Shown: positions 7,054 to 14,685 of the stretch, in pieces | Numbering within the stretch: position 1 is the stretch's first letter | Layout of the letters: each line of letters opens with the position of its first letter | NCBI GenBank assembly: GCA_964626275.1 | Contig: CAZVCZ010000005.1 | Span: 1-37,562, forward strand | Direction of reading: 5' to 3' | DNA from: M55B157 sp964626275 | GTDB taxonomy: Bacteria > Actinomycetota > Actinomycetes > S36-B12 | DNA length: 37,562 nucleotides | Position numbers and translations under genes: made by a program | The notes under the pieces: model-generated | Databases searched by the model: none | Seen by the model: only the letters and a program-made list of their open reading frames with translations | What the model was told of the DNA's origin: nothing

Positions 7054-8388
7054 TCACATGCTTCCGAAGTACCGTCGGCTGTCGTTCAAGGCCTCGAGGA
7101 ATGCATCGATGTCCGCAACATCGTTATACAGATAGGGCGACACGCGGGTCGTAGCCGGCACCCCCATCCGTCGACACGTGGGCCAGGCGCAGTGGTGTCC
7201 GACCCGGACCGCGACACCTCGATCATCGAGGACCTGCCCGAGGTCATGCGGGTGTATTCCGTCGACCACGAAGGACACCGCACTCCCCCGATCGACGGCG
7301 TCGGTCGGCCCGATGATGCGGACCCCGGGGACACCCTCGAGACCGTCGAGAGTGTGGCGAGTCATGAGATGCTCGTGCTCGGCAATGCGTTCCATGCCAA
7401 TAGCGTCGAGATAGTCGCAGGCTGCCGCGAGACCCACGGCCTGCGCCACCATCGGCACGCCGGCTTCGAAGCGGTTCGGCGGATCGGCGAAGGTCGACAC
7501 CTCCATCGTGACCTCGGCGATCATCGAACCACCCGTCATGAAGGGTGGCATCGAGTCGAGTACCTCGCGTCGAGCCCACAGGCATCCGATTCCGGTGGGA
7601 CCCAGCATCTTGTGCCCACTCCAGGCCATCGCATCGATATCCAGTGCCGATACATCCACGGGCTGATGGGGAACGGACTGGCAGGCATCGAGGATGACCA
7701 GCGCCCCAACCGATCGCGCCGCTGCAGACACGGCTGCGACATCGTTGATGGTGCCCAGCAGATTCGACTGATGGGTAAAGGAGACGACCTTCGTGCGCGG
7801 ACCGATGACTCGTCCCAGGGCATCGAGGTCCAACCGACCCTCATCGGTCACGGGGATCCATCGCAGCACGGCACCGGTCTTGGCGCACACCTCCTGCCAC
7901 GGCACCAGGTTCGCGTGATGCTCCATCTCGGTGATGCAGATCTCGTCGCCAGGGGCCAGCACGTATCTCTCGGCCCCATCCGGCAGCGGCGCACCATGGA
8001 TCGACAGCGCGGTGGCATTCGAGAACGCGTACGCCAGCAGGTTCAGTCCCTCCGTGGCGTTCCTAGTGAAGACCAGATCATCGGCGCGAGCGCCGACGAA
8101 CCCCGCGATGGTGGCGCGGGCACCCTCATAGGCCTCCGTTGCCTCCTCAGCCAGTTGATGTGCGCCGCGGTGGACCGCAGCATTCGCGGTCTCGTAGTAC
8201 GCCCGCTCGGCATCGAGCACCGCCCTCGGCTTCTGCGAGGTCGCCGCGGAATCGAGGTAGACCAGGCGCCGCTCACCGCGCACGGTCCGAGCCAGGATCG
8301 GGAAGTCCTTCTTGATGCCGGCAACATCCAGGGGCTTGATCCTGGCAGCATCCACGGGACCTCCCACCGCAGCCGATGCGATGCTCAC
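7054..8388 (-). CDS. sufS: SufS-type cysteine desulfurase
   Basis: A 444-residue class V aminotransferase-fold enzyme that removes sulfur from cysteine as a persulfide, using pyridoxal phosphate. Visible residues: H157/H158 (TEMEHHANLVPW) stacking on the cofactor, D234 and Q237 (LDACQSVPHQ), Schiff-base K260 (SGHKMLGPTGIG), and the active cysteine C400 in RVGHHCAWP, followed by the RVSPYLYN segment. An insertion around residues 125-147 is longer than in E. coli SufS. The start is GTG 8388, overlapping the sufC stop by 4 bp (GTGA). Its partner SufU is encoded next, as expected for type II desulfurases without SufE. Confidence 0.96.
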   Translation of the reverse strand: MSIASAAVGGPVDAARIKPLDVAGIKKDFPILARTVRGERRLVYLDSAATSQKPRAVLDAERAYYETANAAVHRGAHQLAEEATEAYEGARATIAGFVGARADDLVFTRNATEGLNLLAYAFSNATALSIHGAPLPDGAERYVLAPGDEICITEMEHHANLVPWQEVCAKTGAVLRWIPVTDEGRLDLDALGRVIGPRTKVVSFTHQSNLLGTINDVAAVSAAARSVGALVILDACQSVPHQPVDVSALDIDAMAWSGHKMLGPTGIGCLWARREVLDSMPPFMTGGSMIAEVTMEVSTFADPPNRFEAGVPMVAQAVGLAAACDYLDAIGMERIAEHEHLMTRHTLDGLEGVPGVRIIGPTDAVDRGSAVSFVVDGIHPHDLGQVLDDRGVAVRVGHHCAWPTCRRMGVPATTRVSPYLYNDVADIDAFLEALNDSRRYFGSM

Positions 8389-9158
8389 GACCCGACGCCC
8401 GCCCGTGCTGTCGCAACGAACTCCTCGTAGCCATGCTCCTCGAGCCGATTCGCCAGCTCGGGCCCACCGGACTCCACGATGCGGCCATCGACGAAGACAT
8501 GGACGAAGTCGGGATGGATGTAGCGCAGGATCCGGGTGTAGTGCGTGATGAGCAGGGTCCCGGTCTCACCGCTGGCCTGGTACCTGTTCACGCCCTCGGA
8601 CACGATGCGTAGGGCATCGACGTCCAAACCCGAGTCCGTCTCGTCCAGGACCGCGATCTTGGGCTTCAGCAACTCCAACTGCAGGATCTCGTGACGCTTT
8701 TTCTCACCACCGGAGAAGCCCTCGTTGACACTTCGTTCAGCGAAGGCCGGGTCGATGTTCAACGCTGCCATCGCCTCCTTCATCTCCTTCAGCCACAAAC
8801 GCAACTTCGGGGCCTCACCGCGAACGGCAGTGACAGACGTCCGCAGGAAGTTGGAGACGGAGACACCGGGAATCTCGACCGGGTACTGCATGGCCAGGAA
8901 CAGTCCCGCGCGAGCTCGCTCATCGACGCTCATCTCGAGCACATTCTCACCGTCGAGGGTGATGCTCCCCTGCGTGACCTGGTACTTGGGATGCCCCGCG
9001 ATCACGTAGGCGAGGGTCGACTTTCCCGAGCCATTCGGGCCCATGACCGCGTGGGTCTGGCCCTGCTCGATCACGAGATCGACACCGCGCAGGATCGGCT
9101 GCTCTCCGGCGTCTGTCTCGACCGACGCGTGCAGGTCGTGGATCTCCAGGGTGGACAC
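8385..9158 (-). CDS. sufC: Fe-S cluster assembly ATPase SufC
   Basis: 257 residues, an ABC-type ATPase that forms the SufBCD scaffold complex. Walker A is GPNGSGKS (40-47). The SufC-specific signature FSGGEKKRHEILQLELL and Walker B AVLDETDSGLDVDAL are intact, and ITHYTRIL carries the switch histidine. It has no membrane domain, consistent with a soluble scaffold ATPase. Start GTG 9158 is preceded by AAGGAGA at a good distance, the clearest ribosome binding site inside this operon. It follows the Rieske gene after a 72-bp gap and overlaps sufS by 4 bp. Confidence 0.97.
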   Translation of the reverse strand: MSTLEIHDLHASVETDAGEQPILRGVDLVIEQGQTHAVMGPNGSGKSTLAYVIAGHPKYQVTQGSITLDGENVLEMSVDERARAGLFLAMQYPVEIPGVSVSNFLRTSVTAVRGEAPKLRLWLKEMKEAMAALNIDPAFAERSVNEGFSGGEKKRHEILQLELLKPKIAVLDETDSGLDVDALRIVSEGVNRYQASGETGTLLITHYTRILRYIHPDFVHVFVDGRIVESGGPELANRLEEHGYEEFVATARAGVGS

Positions 9159-9230
9159 GTGCTTCTCCTTTGTTTCGTGGCCCCGGCCGACCGAGTCTGG
9201 TCGAGGCGCCTAGTGGTGGCAGAGCTTCGA

Positions 9231-9572
9231 TCAAGCGACCTGTTCGGGCGCAGCGGCGATATCGACGAGGACGCGCGCGGTGTCACCGTCGCCCACCACG
9301 TCGACCCGATAAACAGGAACGGGTTCCGTCGCGGGCAGCGTCAACGCCGCCCCAGTACGCAGATCGAATACCGAGCCATGCAGCCAGCATTCGATCGTGC
9401 AGTCGTCGACGTCACCCTCGGATAGCGCAACATCGGCATGCGAGCATCGATCAGCGATCGCGTAGACACCGTTCGTGTCGCGAGCGACGGCGACAGCGGT
9501 CCCTTCGATATCGACTCGGAGAGCACCGGGGTTCGGAATATCGCCCACGGCACAGACATCGACGGCGGTCAT
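9231..9572 (-). CDS. Rieske [2Fe-2S] ferredoxin of the suf operon
   Basis: A 113-residue soluble Rieske-fold protein. The cluster ligands are C43 and H45 (DRCSHADVALSEG) and C62 and H65 (ECWLHGSVFDLRTG), as in dioxygenase-type Rieske ferredoxins that lack the disulfide of the bc1 type. No signal peptide or membrane segment. Insertion of such a gene between sufD and sufC is a recurring actinobacterial arrangement; an electron-donor role in cluster assembly is often assumed but is inference here. ATG 9572 overlaps the sufD stop by 4 bp, so the two are likely coupled. Confidence 0.92.
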   Translation of the reverse strand: MTAVDVCAVGDIPNPGALRVDIEGTAVAVARDTNGVYAIADRCSHADVALSEGDVDDCTIECWLHGSVFDLRTGAALTLPATEPVPVYRVDVVGDGDTARVLVDIAAAPEQVA

Positions 9573-10732
9573 GCCTCACCGCCTTCGTCACCCATCACGT
9601 CGGCGAGAACTTCCTCGATACCAAGCCGCTTGTCGATGCCGGCCATCACCTCTTCAGCAAGTCCCGGGATACCGGTCCGCATCAGGATGTCGGCGAAGAA
9701 TCCCCGCACGACTAGGACCCGCGCAAGTTCCTCGGTAATACCTCGCGCTTGGAGGTAGAACATCTGCTCGTCATCGAACCGGCCGGTTGCACTGGCATGC
9801 CCGGCCCCCACGACCTCACCGGTCTCCAACTCCAGGTTCGGCACGGAGTCAGCGCGAGCACCGTCACTGAGCACTAGGTTGCGGTTCACCTCGTAAGTGT
9901 CGATACCCACCGCCTCTGCGCGGACGAGCACATCGCCGATCCAGACAGTGTGCGTGCCCTGCCCCTCGAGTGCTCCCTTATACGTCACCGAACTACGTCC
10001 GTGAGGCTTGCTGTGGTCGACGAAGACACGGTGCTCGTGATGCTGTCCCGCGTCGGCGAAGAAAAGTCCCAGAAGCTCCGCATCGCCACCACTGCTCGCA
10101 TACTCCACCGAGGCATTGACCCGAATGAGGTCGCCACCCAGGGAGATCACGCTCGAACGGACCGTGGCATCTCGATCGAGGCGCACGTGCAGTCGGCTCA
10201 CATGAACCGCGGTGCGATCAGGGTCCACGACCGTCGCGATCGTGGCGCGACTGCTCTCACCGGCGTCGATGTGGATTCCACCGGCGAAGGTGCCTGAGCC
10301 AATGAAACGCAGCAGGATGTTCGTCGATGAGAACTCACCGAGCATGACGCGAACCTGTCCGAAGGACGTACCGGTCGGGGTGTCGATGAGGATCTCCAGG
10401 ACACCCTCCACCACCGTCTCGCGAGGAACAGTGACCTCCACAACCTCCGAAGTCTGCGCCCATGCGTGAGCGGAGATGCGATCCACCGGAGGCGAGATGC
10501 GCTCGGTGTCGACCTCGGCGATCGGACGGCGATCTACCTGCACGCTCTCGGGCGCGCGCACATCGATGCGCGCCTCCACGTCGGCAACGGGATCCTCGTG
10601 GAGTCCCTTCAGCCGCGTCAGTGGCGTGAACCGCCACTCCTCCTCGCGTCCGTTCGGGATCTCGAAGGCCGCGGGATCGAAGGACACGACCGCTGGTGCA
10701 TGATCGCTAGCCGGGACCATCAGGGGTGACAT
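9569..10732 (-). CDS. sufD: Fe-S cluster assembly protein SufD
   Basis: 387 residues with the SufB/SufD beta-helix domain. The C-terminal signature VPNLELETGEVVGAGHASATGRFDDEQMFYLQARGI, with the conserved histidine of the cluster-assembly site (GAGHAS), is intact, and the central TYKGALEGQGTHTVWIG region matches the family. The N-terminal half is more divergent, as is normal for SufD. Start ATG 10732 shares one base with the sufB stop codon (TGATG) and has GGAAGGGG about 10 nt upstream; ATG at 10720 is a less likely alternative. SufD pairs with SufB, and SufC binds both. Confidence 0.95.
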   Translation of the reverse strand: MSPLMVPASDHAPAVVSFDPAAFEIPNGREEEWRFTPLTRLKGLHEDPVADVEARIDVRAPESVQVDRRPIAEVDTERISPPVDRISAHAWAQTSEVVEVTVPRETVVEGVLEILIDTPTGTSFGQVRVMLGEFSSTNILLRFIGSGTFAGGIHIDAGESSRATIATVVDPDRTAVHVSRLHVRLDRDATVRSSVISLGGDLIRVNASVEYASSGGDAELLGLFFADAGQHHEHRVFVDHSKPHGRSSVTYKGALEGQGTHTVWIGDVLVRAEAVGIDTYEVNRNLVLSDGARADSVPNLELETGEVVGAGHASATGRFDDEQMFYLQARGITEELARVLVVRGFFADILMRTGIPGLAEEVMAGIDKRLGIEEVLADVMGDEGGEA

Positions 10733-12144
10733 CAGCCGACGGCCCCTTCCATCTGAAGTTCGATGAGACGGTTGAGCTCCAGGGCGTACTCCATCGGCAG
10801 TTCACGAGCGATGGGCTCGACGAAACCGCGCACGATCATCGCCATCGCCTCGTCCTCTTCCATTCCACGACTCATGAGGTAGAACAACTGGTCCTCACTG
10901 ACCTTGCTCACGGTTGCCTCATGCCCCATGGAGACGTCGTCCTCGCGGACATCGACATAAGGGTAGGTGTCCGATCGGGAGATATCGTCGACGAGAAGGG
11001 CATCGCACTTCACGGTGCTCTTCGATCCGTGGGAACCCTCGAGTACCTGGACGAGGCCGCGGTAGGACGTGCGTCCACCGCCTCGAGCGACGGACTTGCT
11101 GATGATGGTCGACGAGGTCCTCGGCGCCGCGTGCACCATCTTGGCGCCCGCATCCTGATGCTGGCCCTCGCCAGCGAACGCCACGGACAGGGTCTCCCCC
11201 TTGGCATGCTCGCCCGTCATCCATACGGCCGGGTACTTCATGGTGACCTTGGACCCGATATTCCCGTCGATCCACTCCATCGTCGCGCCCGCCTGCGCCA
11301 CGGCTCGCTTGGTCACCAGGTTGTAGACGTTGTTCGACCAGTTCTGAATCGTTGTGTAGCGGCATCGGGCGCCGGGCTTGACCACGATCTCAACGACAGC
11401 CGAGTGCAGGGAATCGGAGGAATAGATCGGCGCCGTACATCCCTCGACATAGTGCACGTAGGCATCTTCGTCGACGATGATCAGCGTCCGCTCGAACTGG
11501 CCCATGTTCTCGGTATTGATGCGGAAGTAGGCCTGGAGTGGGATCTCGACGTTGACTCCCTTGGGCACATAGATGAAGGAGCCACCTGACCACACGGCAG
11601 TGTTGAGGGCCGCGAACTTGTTATCGCCGACCGGGATCACCGAGGCGAAGTATTCACGGAACAGGTCCTCGTGCTCCTTCAGTCCGGTGTCGGTGTCGAG
11701 GAAGATCACACCCGCTTCCTCGAGGTCCTCCCGGATCTGGTGGTAGACGACCTCAGACTCGTACTGCGCCGCAACCCCGGCAATGAGTCGAGCCTTCTCC
11801 GCCTCGGGGATACCGAGCCTGTCGTAGGTCGCCTTGATGTCGTCAGGGAGTTCCTCCCAACTCGTCGCCTGCTTCTCCGTCGAGCGCACGAAGTACTTGA
11901 TCGTGTCGAAATCGATGCCCGTGAGGTTCGAACCCCACACAGGCATCGGCTTGCGCTCGAACAGCCGCAGCCCCTTCAACCGCATGTCGAGCATCCACTC
12001 CGGCTCGTCCTTCAGGGCGCTGATCTCGCGGACCACGTCCTCGTTCAAGCCACGTCGGGCCTTGGCCCCCGCTTCATCCGAGTCACGCCAGCCATAGGCA
12101 TAGCGGCCAAGGCCGTCGAGTTCGGGATGCGCCGTCGTCGTCAT
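10732..12144 (-). CDS. sufB: Fe-S cluster assembly scaffold SufB
   Basis: 470 residues, full length for SufB. Conserved stretches include FRSTEKQ-like FVRSTEKQATSWEELP, AVWSGGSFIYVPKGV, VEGCTAPIY, the segment GGGRTSYRGLVQV, and KCDALLVD with the cysteine implicated in cluster assembly; the end (SEDQLFYLMSRGM) is conserved with SufD. SufB is the scaffold on which the cluster is built in the SufBC2D complex. Unlike many mycobacterial homologues there is no intein. ATG 12144 overlaps the sufR stop by 4 bp (ATGA). The longer open frame to 12516 lies antisense-free but inside sufR and has no SufB similarity, so it was rejected. Confidence 0.97.
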   Translation of the reverse strand: MTTTAHPELDGLGRYAYGWRDSDEAGAKARRGLNEDVVREISALKDEPEWMLDMRLKGLRLFERKPMPVWGSNLTGIDFDTIKYFVRSTEKQATSWEELPDDIKATYDRLGIPEAEKARLIAGVAAQYESEVVYHQIREDLEEAGVIFLDTDTGLKEHEDLFREYFASVIPVGDNKFAALNTAVWSGGSFIYVPKGVNVEIPLQAYFRINTENMGQFERTLIIVDEDAYVHYVEGCTAPIYSSDSLHSAVVEIVVKPGARCRYTTIQNWSNNVYNLVTKRAVAQAGATMEWIDGNIGSKVTMKYPAVWMTGEHAKGETLSVAFAGEGQHQDAGAKMVHAAPRTSSTIISKSVARGGGRTSYRGLVQVLEGSHGSKSTVKCDALLVDDISRSDTYPYVDVREDDVSMGHEATVSKVSEDQLFYLMSRGMEEDEAMAMIVRGFVEPIARELPMEYALELNRLIELQMEGAVG

Positions 12145-12872
12145 GTGTGAACCTCTCGATTCTCGTGCGATGAAGTGGGACTGTCCTGCGTGGAAGACCG
12201 ACCGGCCACGGATTCCGTGACGGCCGGGACGAGCGTGGTGCACACGCCATCCCCGTGGGCGATCGTCGCCAAACGGAGGACGTGCGTTCCGAGCAACTGC
12301 TCGAAAGCGTGGGTTTCGGCTTCGCACAACTGCGGAAACTGCTCCGCCACATGCGCGACCGGGCAGTGGTGCTGGCAGATCTGAACAGCGGACGAGCCAT
12401 CGCCGTCCACGGCGGTTGCGGCGTAGCCCTCGTCGTTGAGGACCGAGACGAGTTCCGCGACCCGCGAGGCGGCGGATTCCTGGGATGACAGGCGATCCTG
12501 GTGGCGCTCGACCCACGACTGAGCGCGTCGGCTGGCGAACTCACCCACCGGGTCGGGCCCCTCGACCGAGGCCTCCGCGAGGAAGGACAGTGCTCCGATC
12601 GCGAGATCGTCGTAGGCGACATCGAACGCATGCGAGCCTGCATCGGTGAGCGCGAATGTCCTCGCCGGTCGACCCCGTCGGCGCTGCGGAGTCGGGCCGT
12701 AGGGCGGCCGATCCGAGGCGCTGACCAGCCCCTCAGCCAGCAGCGCATCGAGGTGGCGCCGCACCACCGCTCCACTCACGCCGAGCCGATCCGCGAGGCA
12801 CGCCGCAGTGCTCGGTCCTCCGTCATGGAGGGCACGCGCAATGCGCTCAGCGCCGGGGCTCGGGAATTTCAC
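12141..12872 (-). CDS. sufR: SufR-type Fe-S-sensing transcriptional regulator
   Basis: 243 residues: an N-terminal winged helix-turn-helix (about 8-80; GVSGAVVRRHLDALLAEGLV is the recognition region) and a C-terminal sensor domain. Cysteines C166, C170, C183 and C211 have spacing x3, x12, x27, which as I recall matches the mycobacterial SufR cluster-binding set. The CQHHCPVAHVAEQFPQLC motif is a family hallmark. It is the first gene of the suf operon and overlaps sufB by 4 bp, so it likely represses its own operon when cluster-loaded. The start is GTG 12872: an in-frame stop lies 18 nt upstream, there is no ribosome binding site, and an inverted repeat covers the start codon. Divergent from the ABC ATPase gene. 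Confidence 0.94.
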   Translation of the reverse strand: MKFPSPGAERIARALHDGGPSTAACLADRLGVSGAVVRRHLDALLAEGLVSASDRPPYGPTPQRRRGRPARTFALTDAGSHAFDVAYDDLAIGALSFLAEASVEGPDPVGEFASRRAQSWVERHQDRLSSQESAASRVAELVSVLNDEGYAATAVDGDGSSAVQICQHHCPVAHVAEQFPQLCEAETHAFEQLLGTHVLRLATIAHGDGVCTTLVPAVTESVAGRSSTQDSPTSSHENREVHT

Positions 12873-12884
12873 ACCACTAGTGTG
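12869..12884 (-). promoter_or_regulatory. Candidate SufR operator across the sufR start codon
   Basis: On the minus strand a perfect inverted repeat CACAC-N5-GTGTG occupies 12884-12870, and the overlapping phase reads ACACT-N5-TGTGA (12883-12869). From memory, ACACT-N5-TGTGA is the motif reported for mycobacterial SufR. The right arm contains the GTG start codon itself. A TTAATG element about 14-19 nt upstream of the GTG is the only -10-like candidate. Confidence 0.6.
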
Positions 12885-12941
12885 TCATTAATCGACCGAG
12901 GCGCAAGCCCCGGTCCCCCGGGGCCCTACATGTCGGGGCCC

Positions 12942-12947
12942 TACACT
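12942..12947 (+). promoter_or_regulatory. Candidate -10 box (TACACT) for leaderless ABC ATPase transcript
   Basis: TACACT lies 8 nt before GTG 12956, with no ribosome binding site between. It overlaps the second copy of a direct repeat GGGGCCCTACA (12920-12930 and 12935-12945, 15-bp period). No clear -35 element. Confidence 0.45.
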
Positions 12948-12955
12948 TCGACGAC

Positions 12956-13879
12956 GTGGCCCCCGCTGTCGAGATCACCGACGCGAGTGTCCGCTTCGGT
13001 CCGACCCAGGCGCTTCGGGATCTCACCTGGACCGTCCACCCCGGTCAGATCACCGCCCTTCTCGGCCCCAATGGCGCGGGCAAATCGACGACGATGGCAC
13101 TGATCAGTGGGTTGCTTGAGCCGAACTCCGGGCGAGTGACCGTCCTCGGCGGGCCGGCCGGACGCCTCATGGCGAGGGCGCGACTCGGGGTCATGCTCCA
13201 GGAGGGGGGCATTCCCACCGGAGCCACCGGGCCGTCGATTGTCCGTCACCATGCCGAGCTCCGCGGAGCACCGCAGACCGCTGCCGCACTTATCGAGGAA
13301 TTGAGCATCGCCGAACTCGGGCGCACCACATTCCGCCGCATGTCCGGCGGACAGCGCAAACGCGTTGCCCTTGCCTGCGCGCTGGTCGGAGATCCGGACA
13401 TGGTCATCGTCGATGAGCCCACCGCGAATCTTGATCCGGCGGCACGTCGCCAGACCTGGGATCTTCTCGATCGCCTGCGGCGCAGTGGTGTCACGGTGAT
13501 CTTGAGCACCCACGATCTCGAGGAGGCCGAGCGTCTCGGCGATCGCATCGCGATCATGGACCAGGGGCAGCTCGTCATCGAGGGGTCTCCCGCGGATCTC
13601 ATCGGGGAGGGCGCGGATGCAGTCATCATCGAGGGTCCGCTGCGACTTGATCTCACCGCACTTCGCGAGGTTCTTCCCGACACCTTCAGCGTGGCCGAGA
13701 TCCTCCCGGGTCGCTATCGCATTGACGGGCAGATCCAGCCGCCGCACGTCGCCATCATCAGTGCGTGGGCCGGCCAGCACGGCATCCCTGGCGAACGAAT
13801 GCGCATCGGCACTCCCACCCTGGAGGATCTGTACTTCAGTGCCACCACTGACGGGGCGAGTTCCGGGAGGCGGCCGTGA
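12956..13879 (+). CDS. ABC transporter ATP-binding protein (ABC-2 type, drug/heme-exporter-like)
   Basis: A 307-residue ATPase subunit. Walker A is GPNGAGKS (37-44), the signature is MSGGQRKRVALA, Walker B VIVDEPTANLD is intact, and the switch histidine lies in ILSTHDLEEAERL. The C-terminal 80 residues form an extra domain like that of DrrA/CcmA-type exporters. GTG 12956 was chosen as the start; no Shine-Dalgarno is present, but TACACT lies 8 nt upstream. It overlaps the permease gene by 4 bp, so the two form a transporter. This pair lies between sufR and ctaA in many actinobacteria, including mycobacteria. The substrate is unknown; a link to heme or cofactor traffic is only suggested by context. 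Confidence 0.92.
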   Translation: MAPAVEITDASVRFGPTQALRDLTWTVHPGQITALLGPNGAGKSTTMALISGLLEPNSGRVTVLGGPAGRLMARARLGVMLQEGGIPTGATGPSIVRHHAELRGAPQTAAALIEELSIAELGRTTFRRMSGGQRKRVALACALVGDPDMVIVDEPTANLDPAARRQTWDLLDRLRRSGVTVILSTHDLEEAERLGDRIAIMDQGQLVIEGSPADLIGEGADAVIIEGPLRLDLTALREVLPDTFSVAEILPGRYRIDGQIQPPHVAIISAWAGQHGIPGERMRIGTPTLEDLYFSATTDGASSGRRP

Positions 13880-14658
13880 GCTCGTCGACGTTGCCCGAAC
13901 GGCAGATTCCAAGTCCCCTTCGCCGCATCTGGATCCAGGCGCGCTACGACACGCGACTGACGATGGCGAACGGCGAGCAAATCCTGCTTACCCTCATCAT
14001 CCCCATCGGCGTCCTGCTGGGACTGCTGTGGGCGACCGGAGTCAGCGTCCTCCCCGAGGGTGCTGATCCGACGACTCCGCGCATCGATCTCGTGCTCCCC
14101 GGAACCTTGAGTGTGGCAGTGCTGTCCAGCTCCTTCGCCTCACTGGCCATCGGGACGGGATTCGATCGACGGTCCGGCTCGCTGCTGCTGCTCGCCACCA
14201 CTCCCCTCTCCCGGGCGGAGCTGCTCTGGGCCCGAGCCGTGAGCACCCTGTCGATCGTGGCGGGTCAGGTGGTGATCCTGTGCCTGGTCGCCGTCGCCTT
14301 CGGGTGGCGCCCCGAGGTCCGCGATCTGCTTGCGATTCCTCTGATCGTGCTCGGCGCGTTCAGTCTCGCGGCCTGCGGCGTCATGATCGCGGGCCTGCTG
14401 CGGGCGGAGGCGACACTCGCTCTCGCCAATGGCGTCTTCCTCGTCCTACTTGTCGCGGGCGGGACGGCGATTCCACTATCGAGCCTGCCGGCTGGGCTCG
14501 ATGTGGTTGCGGGACTCCTTCCCAGCGGTGCGCTCGCAGAGGCCCTGCGCTGGACCTTGATCGACCTGTCCGGAGGGATCGTCCTGCCCGTCATCGTCCT
14601 GATCGCTTGGGCTCTGGTGGCGGCGGTGATCACCCGGCGAACCTTCCGGTGGGACTAG
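13876..14658 (+). CDS. ABC-2 type transporter permease
   Basis: 260 residues with six predicted membrane helices: about 35-55 (ILLTLIIPIGVLLGLLWATG), 75-95, 120-145, 150-175, 180-200 and 230-255. The domain pattern matches ABC-2 permeases: a cytoplasmic amphipathic start (RRIWIQARYDTRLTMANGEQILL), the loop FDRRSGSLLLLATTPLSRAELLWAR between helices 2 and 3, and ATLALANGVFLVLLVAGG. It overlaps the ATPase gene by 4 bp (GTGA), starting with GTG, and is certainly its membrane partner. ctaA begins 27 bp downstream, with its own candidate promoter. Confidence 0.92.
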   Translation: MSSSTLPERQIPSPLRRIWIQARYDTRLTMANGEQILLTLIIPIGVLLGLLWATGVSVLPEGADPTTPRIDLVLPGTLSVAVLSSSFASLAIGTGFDRRSGSLLLLATTPLSRAELLWARAVSTLSIVAGQVVILCLVAVAFGWRPEVRDLLAIPLIVLGAFSLAACGVMIAGLLRAEATLALANGVFLVLLVAGGTAIPLSSLPAGLDVVAGLLPSGALAEALRWTLIDLSGGIVLPVIVLIAWALVAAVITRRTFRWD

Positions 14659-14672
14659 ACCAGCCTCCGTCG

Positions 14673-14678
14673 TAGTGT
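14673..14678 (+). promoter_or_regulatory. Candidate -10 box (TAGTGT) for leaderless ctaA transcript
   Basis: TAGTGT fits TANNNT and lies 7 nt before ATG 14686. The 27 bp between the permease stop and this ATG contain no ribosome binding site. Confidence 0.4.
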
Positions 14679-14685
14679 GGTCTAC

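Noticed and set aside
7192..8430. 412-codon plus-strand open frame opposite sufS
   Set aside because: Antisense to a sufS with all catalytic residues; no family similarity.
9188..9203. Small hairpin (CGACC-N6-GGTCG) in the 72-bp gap between the Rieske gene and sufC
   Set aside because: A five-base stem with a six-base loop is expected often by chance at this GC content, and there is no T-run.
10732..12144. Intein in SufB, as found in some mycobacteria
   Set aside because: SufB is continuous at 470 residues with no insertion or splicing motifs.
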